DNA of 8,692 nucleotides from CAZGQY01 sp964528035 (GCA_964528035.1 CAZGQY010000175.1:1-8692), one strand, 5' to 3'. Shown: positions 1 through 6,906, numbered from the stretch's first letter. Numbers and translations: made by a program. The notes: a model not told the origin generated them from the sequence alone.

Positions 1-124
1 TATTGTCCGTCTTCTGCGTTGTAGCAACAGTTGCGTAGCCCTGCTATGCGCCTGCTGCTAGGCCTTGAAGACCAACAATAATCCTGCGTCAATCTTTCGC
101 ATATTATTAAACCCTCGCTCCTAA
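1..124. repeat. Palindromic (MITE-like) repeat element, left partial copy
   Basis: Bases 1-80 form an imperfect hairpin. TATTGT at the start pairs with ACAATA at 75-80, GTCTTC pairs with GAAGAC, and the inner part (TAGCA, CAG, GCGTAG) pairs with CTATGC, CTG and TGCTA around a short CCCTG loop. Bases 81-124 are an outer arm ending in CCTCGCTCCTAA (113-124). The opposite outer arm is not here but appears at the other end of the window (8625-8666), where TTAGGAGCGAGG is its exact reverse complement. Joined, the two parts would make an element of about 166 bases with 12-base terminal inverted repeats and no room for a protein. This fits a dispersed palindromic repeat or MITE. The family is not one I can name, and its mobility is inferred. 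Confidence 0.8.
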
Positions 125-441
125 GTTCGGTGATAACATTGCAAGTCATAGATTTTTACGGAGGGAGTATAATTACCTCCCTGTAAGCTTTGTGGCTACA
201 TCGCAGTACCTGAAGGACGAATAATCAATGGTTTACAATCCGGGAAATATTAATCAGAGTCGATGGTTTAATTATTCTATGTTTTGATTTGGATACCTAA
301 ACTTGAGGCTTTAAAAAACAAACTTTTTGCCCGGATATGAATCTTATTTTAATAACAACAAAATTATTATTGGGTGGCAGGGAATCATTAAACACTCATT
401 AGGTGATAATGTGGCATTAGAACAAAATTAGCCCTAAAACA
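125..441. other. Non-coding spacer before the DUF3014 gene
   Basis: This stretch of 317 bases holds no recognisable gene. Several short open frames exist on the plus strand, for example one ending at the TAG of 418-420, but none has a family resemblance I can identify or a convincing ribosome binding site. One bulged hairpin (156-186) stands out. The A+T-rich part from about 290 to 400 probably contains the promoter of the downstream gene, though no clear -35/-10 pair can be singled out. Confidence 0.6.
156..186. repeat. Bulged hairpin next to the palindromic element
   Basis: TTAC (156-159) plus AGGGAG (162-167) pair with CTCCCT (177-182) plus GTAA (183-186). There is a two-base GG bulge and a nine-base loop. 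The ten base pairs are mostly G+C in the inner half. It lies 32 bases outside the end of the palindromic repeat and no long T-run follows, so a rho-independent terminator is not well supported. It could be a remnant of another repeat or an RNA structure. Confidence 0.4.
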
Positions 442-1326
442 TTGACACAGTTCAGTAAATTTCTATTAACAATTGGACGTTTGACTGCAGTCGTTTTGAT
501 AGCAGCATTGGCGTTATGGGTCTATTTGTATCTGTCTGAGTCGGATGTTGATGATATAGCCCCGTTGTTGGATTTGGACGCGGACAATATCATCGATAGT
601 GATCGCAAAATGGTTCATTCTCTGGATTTGGTGTCGATTCCTGGCGAAGAACAACACTTGCCCAAAGAGTCAGATAATGCTGTGCCTGTTGAAAGCCTGG
701 CCCTTGAAGCAGTGCCGCAATTCAACTTGCCGGAACTGAATAACAGCGATGCATTGGTACACAGCGAATTTGCAGATTTATCCTCTAAGGATGGATTGGA
801 CAAATGGATGGGTTCGGCGCATTTGATCAGAAAGTTTGTGTTATTGGTAGACAATATTTCCAGAGGTTCTATTCCGCGTAAACAGCTTGCATTTTGGGCT
901 CCGAATGGAAAATTTTTGACAAAAGATAATGGTGATCAGTCTTACTCTATCGATCCGAAAAGTTATCATCGCTACAATATTTATGCAGACACAATGGATT
1001 CCCTGGATATTGGAGCTTCCATGAGGACCTACAAATTATTTAAACCCCTGTTTGACCAGGCGTATCAGGAGCTGGGTTATCCGAATGCGGATTTCAGTCG
1101 AGTGCTACTCACTGCAATTACACATTTACTGTCGACACCGCAGATTAACGGCAGGATTGAATTGACCCGACCATCAGTTATGTACAAATTTGCTGATCAA
1201 AACAGTGAGGCATTAAGTGCGGCCCAAAAACAACTACTGCGGATGGGACCTAGAAATATCAGGATAATAAAGCAGAACCTCGCGGGCTATCGTGGGATTT
1301 TAAATCAACAGTTACGCGTCGAATAA
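442..1326 (+). CDS. DUF3014 family membrane-anchored protein
   Basis: This 294-residue protein has one N-terminal transmembrane segment at about residues 10-31, with no signal peptidase site seen, then an acidic low-complexity linker (about 33-105). A globular C-terminal domain (about 110-290) matches the DUF3014 pattern as I know it: LIRKFVLLVDN, IDPKSYHRY, a central FDQAYQELGYP, then VMYKFAD and QLLRMGP. The N-in, C-out topology would place the domain in the periplasm. No function is established for this family and no catalytic motif is evident. The start is the TTG at 442. An in-frame TAG lies at 418-420 and no ATG or GTG falls between, so only TTG (or a rare ATT at 427) can give this N-terminus. 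No good Shine-Dalgarno sequence is seen. The gene stands alone and converges on cysN. Confidence 0.85.
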   Translation: MTQFSKFLLTIGRLTAVVLIAALALWVYLYLSESDVDDIAPLLDLDADNIIDSDRKMVHSLDLVSIPGEEQHLPKESDNAVPVESLALEAVPQFNLPELNNSDALVHSEFADLSSKDGLDKWMGSAHLIRKFVLLVDNISRGSIPRKQLAFWAPNGKFLTKDNGDQSYSIDPKSYHRYNIYADTMDSLDIGASMRTYKLFKPLFDQAYQELGYPNADFSRVLLTAITHLLSTPQINGRIELTRPSVMYKFADQNSEALSAAQKQLLRMGPRNIRIIKQNLAGYRGILNQQLRVE

Positions 1327-1429
1327 TTGCCGGATTGTCCTTTTTGCGTAGGTGGAATTTCAAATATCCTTTCTATAGCAAAGAAAATCTTTCTATCGAT
1401 GACAATTTTAATGGCTCTGTTCGCGGTTA

Positions 1430-1522
1430 CTGTTGGTATTTCCCACAAACCCAGTAAATTAAGCCCAAACCCAATGGCGCTTTAGTTAGTTAAACCCAAA
1501 TACCAACAGATTCTTAAACCCA
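1430..1522. repeat. Convergent spacer with AAACCCA repeats, a 12-base inverted repeat and a possible G-quadruplex
   Basis: AAACCCA occurs four times, starting at 1447, 1467, 1492 and 1516, at spacings of 20, 25 and 24 bases. A perfect 12-base inverted repeat encloses three of the copies: CTGTTGGTATTT at 1430-1441 and AAATACCAACAG at 1498-1509. Four CCC runs at 1442, 1450, 1464 and 1470 give the minus strand a G-quadruplex pattern with loops of 3, 11 and 5 bases. The segment lies between the 3' ends of the DUF3014 gene and cysN. Function is unknown; transcription ending or mRNA 3' protection are options. Confidence 0.45.
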
Positions 1523-1554
1523 GGTAGCAACGATATAGAGTGTAAAAGCAAGCT

Positions 1555-1576
1555 ATTGGACTGGATATTGTCCAAT
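1555..1576. terminator. Weak hairpin downstream of cysN, possible terminator
   Basis: ATTGGAC (1555-1561) and GTCCAAT (1570-1576) form a perfect seven-base stem with an eight-base loop, 21 bases past the cysN stop on the minus strand. No uninterrupted T-run follows on either strand, so it is a poor rho-independent terminator. It is the only perfect stem I found immediately past cysN. Confidence 0.25.
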
Positions 1577-1597
1577 CAATATAAAATAGTTGGGTAA

Positions 1598-3247
1598 TTA
1601 TGCATCGAGTATCTGTTGCTGTTTCAGAAAATTGAAAATATCGTCGGTGCCGTATTGATGGGTGGAAAAAACCAGATCGGAATCGGATGCGTGCGGAGGT
1701 TCATCGCATAAACAAATGCATATTAGTCCTGCGTTGTTAATCAGTTGGGCAGCGAATTGATAGTCTGTAACCTGGTCTAAATCGCTGACTACGGTACTGG
1801 CGTGTCCCGTGTCGAACAGTTTTCGTTCCAGATGAAAAGCAACCTGTTGTCGATTACCTCCCTGTAGCCAGATGGTCACAGGCAATTGTCCATAACGGGC
1901 GCGGCGATCCTGTTCGGTCAGTTGGCGAAATTCGTTGCGATTGACTGTTGCGTTAGTAATCATTCCAGCGCCGACTGTGACATTACTCAGGCGGTCGATT
2001 ATGATAAATGAACCGGTTTCATTGCTGGTGGAGTAGGGGTCGAAACAGATGGGACTGCTTAGGGTTACTTCACATAAGCCGATTTCATTTAGATTGAGTT
2101 GTTCTGTTGAATAGTGTTCCAGAGTATTGACGTCGGTTCTATGATGAATATGTGTAATCGAACCGGTTACTGTTCGCAGGCCTTGTTTAATGTAATATTC
2201 TTTACCGGGTAGCATCGCTGTTTCGGTCATCCAGACGATCATTGCATTACACTGATTCGATACGCTTGGCAGATCATTCTGACGGCAGATTAAATCCCCT
2301 CGGCTTATATCAATTTCATCTTCCAGAGTTAAAGTGACGGTCATTGGCGGAAACGCTTCTTCGAGCTCTCCATCGTATGTCACAATAGATTTTATACGAC
2401 TGGTCTGTCCCGAGGGCAGAGCCGTAATCTGGTCGCCTTTGTGTATGATCCCAGCTGCAACAGTGCCGCAAAAACCTCGAAAATCAAGATTAGGTCGGTT
2501 CACGTATTGCACAGGAAAACGCATGTTCGTATAGTTATGATCCGTGGAGATTTCGACGAATTCCAGGATTTCCATAAGGGGTTTGTCGGTGTACCACGGC
2601 ATGTTTTCACTAAGAGTAACGACATTGTCTCCATTTAATGCCGACAGTGGAATAAAACGAAAATCCTCAATATTCAATCGATCTGAAAACTGTATATAAT
2701 CTGCTTTGATTTTGTTGTATGTGGCTTCGTCATAGTCGACCAAATCCATCTTATTAATCGCCACTATCAGATGTTTGATACCCAACAGAGAAGTGATAAA
2801 ACTGTGTCGCTTGGTTTGCGTCATGACACCGTGTCGGGCGTCGATTAAAATAATTGCCAAATCACAGGTCGATGCGCCGGTGGCCATGTTACGTGTGTAT
2901 TGTTCGTGTCCCGGGGTATCGGCGATAATGAATTTACGGTTTGCGGTTGAGAAATAGCGGTAGGCGACATCGATAGTTATTCCTTGCTCACGCTCCGCTT
3001 GCAAACCGTCGACCAGCAGTGCCAGATCTATTTCTCCGCCAGTTGTTCCTGATTTAACACTGTCTGCTTTAACGGCGGCGAGCTGATCTTCGTAGATCAT
3101 TTTGGAGTCGTGCAACAGGCGTCCAATCAAGGTGCTTTTGCCGTCGTCTACACTCCCACATGTCAAAAGTCTAAGTAACTCCTTACGTTCGTGCTGTGCC
3201 AGATAGGCGTCTATATCGGTGCTAATGAGTTCAGATTGGTGGGACAT
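1598..3247 (-). CDS. cysN: Sulfate adenylyltransferase GTPase subunit, with vestigial APS kinase tail
   Basis: CysN is the GTPase subunit of ATP sulfurylase. GTP hydrolysis drives the CysD-catalysed formation of APS from ATP and sulfate, the first cytoplasmic step of sulfate assimilation. The G motifs are intact: GSVDDGKS (31-38), DTPGH (110-114) and NKMD (165-168), followed by elongation-factor-like beta-barrel domains up to about residue 450. At 549 residues it is longer than a plain CysN (475 in E. coli) and shorter than CysNC fusions (about 630). The last 97 or so residues resemble an APS kinase domain: RYGQLPVTIWLQG at the entry, LERKLFDTGH, INNAGLI, then DSDLVF near the end. The P-loop (GLSGSGKST-type) is missing and about half the domain is gone, so kinase activity is not expected. 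It sits 63 bases after cysD in the same operon. The ATG start agrees with the family N-terminus, though no strong ribosome binding site is visible. Confidence 0.96.
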   Translation of the reverse strand: MSHQSELISTDIDAYLAQHERKELLRLLTCGSVDDGKSTLIGRLLHDSKMIYEDQLAAVKADSVKSGTTGGEIDLALLVDGLQAEREQGITIDVAYRYFSTANRKFIIADTPGHEQYTRNMATGASTCDLAIILIDARHGVMTQTKRHSFITSLLGIKHLIVAINKMDLVDYDEATYNKIKADYIQFSDRLNIEDFRFIPLSALNGDNVVTLSENMPWYTDKPLMEILEFVEISTDHNYTNMRFPVQYVNRPNLDFRGFCGTVAAGIIHKGDQITALPSGQTSRIKSIVTYDGELEEAFPPMTVTLTLEDEIDISRGDLICRQNDLPSVSNQCNAMIVWMTETAMLPGKEYYIKQGLRTVTGSITHIHHRTDVNTLEHYSTEQLNLNEIGLCEVTLSSPICFDPYSTSNETGSFIIIDRLSNVTVGAGMITNATVNRNEFRQLTEQDRRARYGQLPVTIWLQGGNRQQVAFHLERKLFDTGHASTVVSDLDQVTDYQFAAQLINNAGLICICLCDEPPHASDSDLVFSTHQYGTDDIFNFLKQQQILDA

Positions 3248-3310
3248 GACAGAGAAAATATTTTTTATATGCGGGTAAATTCAGAGTTATCAGGTTTTCA
3301 GAGGGTGTGC

Positions 3311-4219
3311 TTAAAAATAACCTTCGCGTTTTTTTTCTTCCATTGAACCCGCCTGGTCATAATCGATCACACGACCCTGACGTTCGGAGCTTTTAGTCAG
3401 CAACATCTCCTGAATAATTTCCGGGAGAGTCGTTGCGCTTGATTCCACAGCACCGGTTAAAGGGTAACATCCCAGTGTTCGAAAGCGCACCATTTTCGTT
3501 TCTACTTTGTCACTGGCTGTAATAGGCATACGGTCATCATCCACCATGATCAATACTCCGTCTTTCTCGACAACCGGACGTTGTTTCGCCAAATACAAAG
3601 GAACAATAGGAATGTTTTCCAGGTGTATGTATTGCCAGACATCCAGTTCTGTCCAATTGGAAAGAGGAAATACCCGGATACTTTCACCCTTGTCTATTTT
3701 TCCATTGTAAATATTCCACAATTCGGGACGCTGATTTTTCGGATCCCAACGATGGTTCTTATCTCGAAATGAATAAACACGTTCCTTAGCCCGTGATTTT
3801 TCCTCATCTCGTCGAGCACCGCCGAATGCAGCGTCAAATTGATGCAGATTCAAAGCCTGTTTTAAAGCCTGGGTTTTCATTACATCAGTATGTTTTTTGC
3901 TACCGTGGGTAAATGGTCCGATACCCTGTGCGACACCGTCTTGATTGGTATGTACAATCAAATCGAGGCCATATTCCTTGATCTGCTTATCACGAAATTC
4001 GATCATTTCACGGAATTTCCAGGTTGTATCCACGTGCATCAATGGAAAGGGTAGCTTCCCCGGGTAGAACGCTTTCAGAGCCAGGTGCAGCATTACAGCA
4101 GAATCTTTACCGATCGAATACAACATGACCGGTCGTTCAAATTCCGCAGCGACTTCTCGAATGATATGGATACTTTCGCATTCCAGTTGTTTTAAATGTG
4201 TTTGCTTGTATTGAGTCAT
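3311..4219 (-). CDS. cysD: Sulfate adenylyltransferase catalytic subunit
   Basis: CysD is the catalytic subunit of ATP sulfurylase. It adenylates sulfate to APS in the cytoplasm, in complex with CysN. The protein has 302 residues, the same as E. coli CysD. It carries the PP-loop-type SIGKDSAVMLHL (35-46), the conserved GGARRDEEKSRAKER block (about 133-147), GCYPLTGAVES, and the typical end GRVIDYDQAGSMEEKKREGYF-like (seen as GSMEEKKREGYF at the extreme C-terminus). No gap or damaged motif is visible. It is the first gene of the cysD-cysN operon and is transcribed divergently from modA across a 188-base region. A small hairpin lies just upstream of the start codon (4236-4261). The ATG is supported by the family N-terminus, while the upstream sequence is A+T-rich with no clear Shine-Dalgarno. 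Confidence 0.98.
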   Translation of the reverse strand: MTQYKQTHLKQLECESIHIIREVAAEFERPVMLYSIGKDSAVMLHLALKAFYPGKLPFPLMHVDTTWKFREMIEFRDKQIKEYGLDLIVHTNQDGVAQGIGPFTHGSKKHTDVMKTQALKQALNLHQFDAAFGGARRDEEKSRAKERVYSFRDKNHRWDPKNQRPELWNIYNGKIDKGESIRVFPLSNWTELDVWQYIHLENIPIVPLYLAKQRPVVEKDGVLIMVDDDRMPITASDKVETKMVRFRTLGCYPLTGAVESSATTLPEIIQEMLLTKSSERQGRVIDYDQAGSMEEKKREGYF

Positions 4220-4235
4220 AAAAATATTGGGTAAA

Positions 4236-4261
4236 TCGGTGCGCTGTATTTTCGCATCCGA
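4236..4261 (-). promoter_or_regulatory. Leader hairpin just upstream of cysD
   Basis: Read on the minus strand, TCGG-A-TGCG pairs with CGCA-CCGA: eight base pairs with one bulged A and a nine-base loop. It ends 16 bases before the cysD ATG, so it would lie in the 5' leader of the cysDN transcript if transcription starts further upstream. It may affect translation initiation. No known sulfur-related riboswitch fold was recognised. Confidence 0.3.
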
Positions 4262-4407
4262 CTAAGATTTTCTTTAGGGACGGGGGATGACAGAGAGTTA
4301 CCGAACATGATATTTTAACGCGAATATTGGTTTTCTGGGAAAAAATCTTATTTCCCCTGATTCTGTTGCCCAAAAATCCACACTCCCTGGCTGATATAAA
4401 TGGTTCA

Positions 4408-5172
4408 ATGTTCGAAAAATCCTCGCGGCTTGCAGATCTATTTCTTTGCGCTGTTCTGTTGTTCACTTCAGGGCTTAGTCTTGCCGACATTCCCAGGGTA
4501 GCGGCAGCATCCAGTTTAAATTTTGCACTTACAGAAATTGCTGAAAGGTTTCAGCAGTCATATGGAGAGCGAATTGAACTGATTTTTGGTTCGTCTCGGG
4601 GAATTGCTCGGCAGATTCAGCAAGGCGCGCCCTACGACGTGTTTTTGAGTGCAGACAGCGAATCCATCGACCTGTTACGAGAATCGATGGTTTTTCCTAT
4701 AGAGCCCCTGGTATATGGTCGGGGGCGATTAGTCGTTTATACGCTAAACGGGTCTGAATTTAATTTGGATGGTAACCTGAGATTTTTTGCGATGCCGGTA
4801 AAATCCACCACCCGACGTTATGCAATCGCAAATCCCGAAACTGCTCCGTATGGACGCATTGCGCGCCAGGCATTGATGGCAATGAATTTCTGGCAGCAGA
4901 CCAAAGAACGTTTTGTGATTGGACAGAATGCTTTACAAACTGCCCAGTTTGCGGCCTCCGGCAATGTTGATGCTGCTTTGATACCTTATGCAATTGCGAT
5001 AAACCCTACGTTTAGTAACGCAGGGCGGTATGTGCTGGTTGCGCCGCAGCTCTATGAACCCTTGAGTCATGAAGCTGTACTGATACCGGGTGCAGGAAAA
5101 AAAGCGGTTATTTTTTTTGAATATTTGCAGAGCGATGCAGCGAAGTCTGTTTTCCAGGCTTCAGGACTATAA
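4408..5172 (+). CDS. modA: Molybdate-binding periplasmic protein of ABC importer
   Basis: ModA captures molybdate (and often tungstate) in the periplasm and delivers it to ModBC. From the ATG at 4408 the protein has 254 residues, close to E. coli ModA (257). It begins with a signal peptide: MFEKSSR, a hydrophobic core LFLCAVLLFTSG, and a likely cleavage after SLA (residue 25). The mature part shows family blocks: VAAASSLNFALTEIAERF, then the FGSSRGIARQIQQGAPYDVFLSA region with the oxyanion-contacting serines, then NPETAPYGRIARQAL and DAALIPYA. The frame is open further up to a TTG at 4327, but that would put about 27 extra residues before the signal peptide, so the ATG is preferred. It is divergent from cysD. 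The usual partners modB and modC follow, but separated by unusual gaps. Confidence 0.93.
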   Translation: MFEKSSRLADLFLCAVLLFTSGLSLADIPRVAAASSLNFALTEIAERFQQSYGERIELIFGSSRGIARQIQQGAPYDVFLSADSESIDLLRESMVFPIEPLVYGRGRLVVYTLNGSEFNLDGNLRFFAMPVKSTTRRYAIANPETAPYGRIARQALMAMNFWQQTKERFVIGQNALQTAQFAASGNVDAALIPYAIAINPTFSNAGRYVLVAPQLYEPLSHEAVLIPGAGKKAVIFFEYLQSDAAKSVFQASGL

Positions 5173-5193
5173 TTCTTCGATAACGTAGGGGTG

Positions 5194-5301
5194 ATGGATA
5201 GACGGTTGAAAAGCATTTATATGTCAGGCGTGGTAGTGAACGACTGTCAGGGCCTGATTCAGGAGACGACAACAAACTGGATGAAGGCTGGCTGGTTATA
5301 A
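5194..5301 (+). CDS. Possible small ORF (35 aa) after modA, unrecognised
   Basis: An ATG at 5194 opens a 35-codon frame starting MDRRLKSIYMSG and ending MKAGWL. It is preceded at close range by a purine-rich GTAGGGGTG that could act as a ribosome binding site. The sequence has no clear transmembrane stretch and matches no family I know. It shares the modA frame, so it would also be read if the modA stop were bypassed. It may well be chance; the main reasons to list it are the ribosome site and its position in an oddly long operon gap. Confidence 0.15.
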   Translation: MDRRLKSIYMSGVVVNDCQGLIQETTTNWMKAGWL

Positions 5302-5458
5302 GTCGGAATACAGGGAGTTTTTCTGTTTTATGATTTCCTGTACGGCGAGTCGATATAAATTTGTATTTGCTTACTGAGTTTCGGGGTTAGAGCCTAAGCC
5401 ATTGAATGTTCCGGGCGCTTGAATACGTTCATAAAAGTTTTGTTGCAACCTCCTTGAA

Positions 5459-5484
5459 GCAAATCAGCGTAACCAATGATTTGC
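5459..5484. promoter_or_regulatory. Perfect dyad upstream of modB, possible operator
   Basis: GCAAATCA (5459-5466) and TGATTTGC (5477-5484) are perfect inverted repeats separated by ten bases. The half-site centres are 18 bases apart, which suits a dimeric regulator or a small RNA hairpin. The dyad lies 69 bases before the modB start. It does not resemble the ModE site as I know it (TATA-rich half-sites), so any regulator is unknown. Confidence 0.3.
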
Positions 5485-5553
5485 ACAACGAGAAAATAGT
5501 CACACAATCGTTGCGATATTATCTACCAGAACCACCTGAAGGTTATATAAACA

Positions 5554-6219
5554 TTGGATTGGACCGCATTAATATTGTCTTTTAAGTTATCGGCCTGTAC
5601 TGTGGCCGTGTTACTGGTGCTCGGCCTGGGTACTGCGCGTATGCTTGCATGGACGCGATTTCGCGGAAAGTTTCTATTGGAAGCAATTGTTGCTTTGCCT
5701 TTGGTGCTTCCTCCTACCGTGCTTGGTTATTATCTACTGGTTTTTTTAGGCCGTCAGTCACCCATTGGTATTGCGATCGAGTCTATTACCGGACATACGT
5801 TGGTTTTCTCATTCAGTGGCCTGGTGCTTGCGTCGGTTATTTACAGTTTTCCGTTTGCGGTTCAACCTATGCTCAGAGCCTTTGAATCGATACCCTACAG
5901 CTTGCGGGAGGCTGCCTGGTGCAGCGGTTTGTCGACATGGTCGACATTCTGGCGGATTGAACTGCCCCTGGCGCGCTCTGGCGTGTTATCCGCATTGGCT
6001 CTAAGCTTTGCTCATACCATGGGAGAATTTGGGGTGGTTCTTATGGTGGGCGGCAATATTGCAGGAGAAACTCGTACCATTTCGATAGCGATTTTTGATA
6101 AAGTTCAAGCCTTTGATGATGCCTCTGCCGGTATCATGTCCTTGGTGTTACTGCTGTTCGCATTTTTTACAGTAAGTATGGTTTATATGTTGAATCGGCG
6201 TTCACAGGTCTATTCTTGA
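5554..6219 (+). CDS. modB: Molybdate ABC transporter permease
   Basis: ModB is the inner-membrane channel subunit; a homodimer works with ModC and receives molybdate from ModA. The 221-residue protein (E. coli 229) has about five hydrophobic segments, near residues 7-30, 41-65, 84-105, 143-168 and 193-212. The cytoplasmic EAA loop that docks on the ATPase is present: EAAWCSG starting at residue 119, with I135 and P138 in the RIELPLA segment. HTMGEFGVVLMVGGN is a strong ModB signature. The start is TTG at 5554. An in-frame TAA at 5548-5550 excludes anything further upstream, and the next in-frame start codons would cut into the first membrane segment. A GAAGG lies about 12 bases before the TTG. 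It is separated from modA by 381 bases and from modC by a gene on the other strand. Confidence 0.95.
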   Translation: MDWTALILSFKLSACTVAVLLVLGLGTARMLAWTRFRGKFLLEAIVALPLVLPPTVLGYYLLVFLGRQSPIGIAIESITGHTLVFSFSGLVLASVIYSFPFAVQPMLRAFESIPYSLREAAWCSGLSTWSTFWRIELPLARSGVLSALALSFAHTMGEFGVVLMVGGNIAGETRTISIAIFDKVQAFDDASAGIMSLVLLLFAFFTVSMVYMLNRRSQVYS

Positions 6220-6372
6220 TACACGGATATAAAAGTCAATATGATATTTGACCCCTGCTTTTGACTCCTACTCTCCTACTCGCGAGGCTGGAATCGTTAA
6301 AGGTTTGTAGCTTAACCATCACTTCAGATGCGTAGATAAAAAATCAGAGCTTAGTGCAGCGAAATAAACCCA

Positions 6373-6906
6373 TCATACTGAAATATCAATTCTTGAACCC
6401 ACGGTGGATTCATTCTCATCGCCAGTATCCTGCTGGCGCTGTTGTAATAACTCGAGACGTGCTTTATTCGCCATGGCAATGGCATTAGAAGCCACACGTT
6501 GATCTTGCGCCGAGGGATTGGCGGGTGCCAGCGCAGCGCTTCTGATTTTTTCTGCTTTCCGGAGAGTTGCTTGCGGATCATCAGCTACTTCGGAGATATC
6601 AATATTGACATCACCACCCACAGCATACTGTTTCCCATCCGGTCCGGTTTCGTAGCTGTAGTGTGCGCCACCGATGGCCAGAGACCCTGCGGCACTCAAG
6701 TGAGCCCGTTCGTGTGTCTTGACTTCACGGTCACGTGCTTTTAAATTCTCAATGGTTTTTTGTTCGTCACGGGATAATGACGGTTCCCGCGACGTTTCCT
6801 CGCTTTCTTGAGTCCTATCTGTGGAGGTCTTAATCTCTTTGTCCGAATTTCCAATAGAATAGCTCCTGGTGCTATGGAAATGTGTAGAAGAAATGGATGA
6901 CAGCAT
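6373..6906 (-). CDS. SprA-family putative metalloprotease-like protein
   Basis: The 177-residue protein matches the SprA-related family (often annotated as a putative metalloprotease). The N-terminal 60 residues are polar and rich in Ser, Glu and Lys. The core follows with VKTHERAHLSAAGS, whose HERAH (65-69) fits the HExxH zinc motif, then YSYETGPDGKQYAVGGDVNID (split here as YSYETGPDG and KQYAVGGDVNID), then RSAALAPANPSAQD and a helical C-terminus. No signal peptide or membrane segment is seen. The family is named from sequence resemblance; protease activity has not, to my knowledge, been shown and the substrate is unknown. It lies between modB and modC on the opposite strand, so it is not co-transcribed with them. 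It has its own promoter region in the 101 bases shared divergently with modC. The ATG at 6906 lacks an obvious Shine-Dalgarno. Confidence 0.88.
   Translation of the reverse strand: MLSSISSTHFHSTRSYSIGNSDKEIKTSTDRTQESEETSREPSLSRDEQKTIENLKARDREVKTHERAHLSAAGSLAIGGAHYSYETGPDGKQYAVGGDVNIDISEVADDPQATLRKAEKIRSAALAPANPSAQDQRVASNAIAMANKARLELLQQRQQDTGDENESTVGSRIDISV

Larger units (their letters stand above)
5173..5553. other. Unusually long modA-modB spacer
   Basis: Typical modABC operons have little or no space between genes, yet here 381 bases separate modA from modB. No protein family is recognised in any frame. The frame following the modA stop stays open to 5301 and includes a possible 35-codon reading frame at 5194. 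A perfect 8-base dyad sits at 5459-5484, and a weaker one (CAACGA at 5486-5491, TCGTTG at 5508-5513) follows it. The spacer may hold a separate modB promoter or the remains of a lost gene. Confidence 0.55.

Noticed and set aside
1..80. Integron attC site or tRNA-like structure for the terminal hairpin
   Set aside because: No attC core sites or integrase gene and no tRNA arms are visible; the nested outer arms fit a palindromic repeat better.
296..420. Plus-strand open frame containing SYFNNNKIIIGWQG before the DUF3014 gene
   Set aside because: No start codon with a ribosome site and no recognisable family; A+T-rich sequence also leaves the other frames partly open.
1399..1485. 28-codon hydrophobic frame MTILMALFAVTVG after the DUF3014 gene
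   Set aside because: No ribosome binding site, a very short reading frame, and overlap with the repeat-rich spacer make chance the better explanation.
4327..4407. Longer ModA start at the TTG of 4327
   Set aside because: It would place about 27 residues before a complete signal peptide that begins at the ATG of 4408.
4220..4407. Molybdenum cofactor riboswitch upstream of modA
   Set aside because: I could not find the conserved paired blocks of that motif in these bases.
4137..4490. 117-residue minus-strand frame overlapping cysD and modA starts
   Set aside because: It overlaps two clear genes, has no family resemblance and has a composition typical of an out-of-frame reading.
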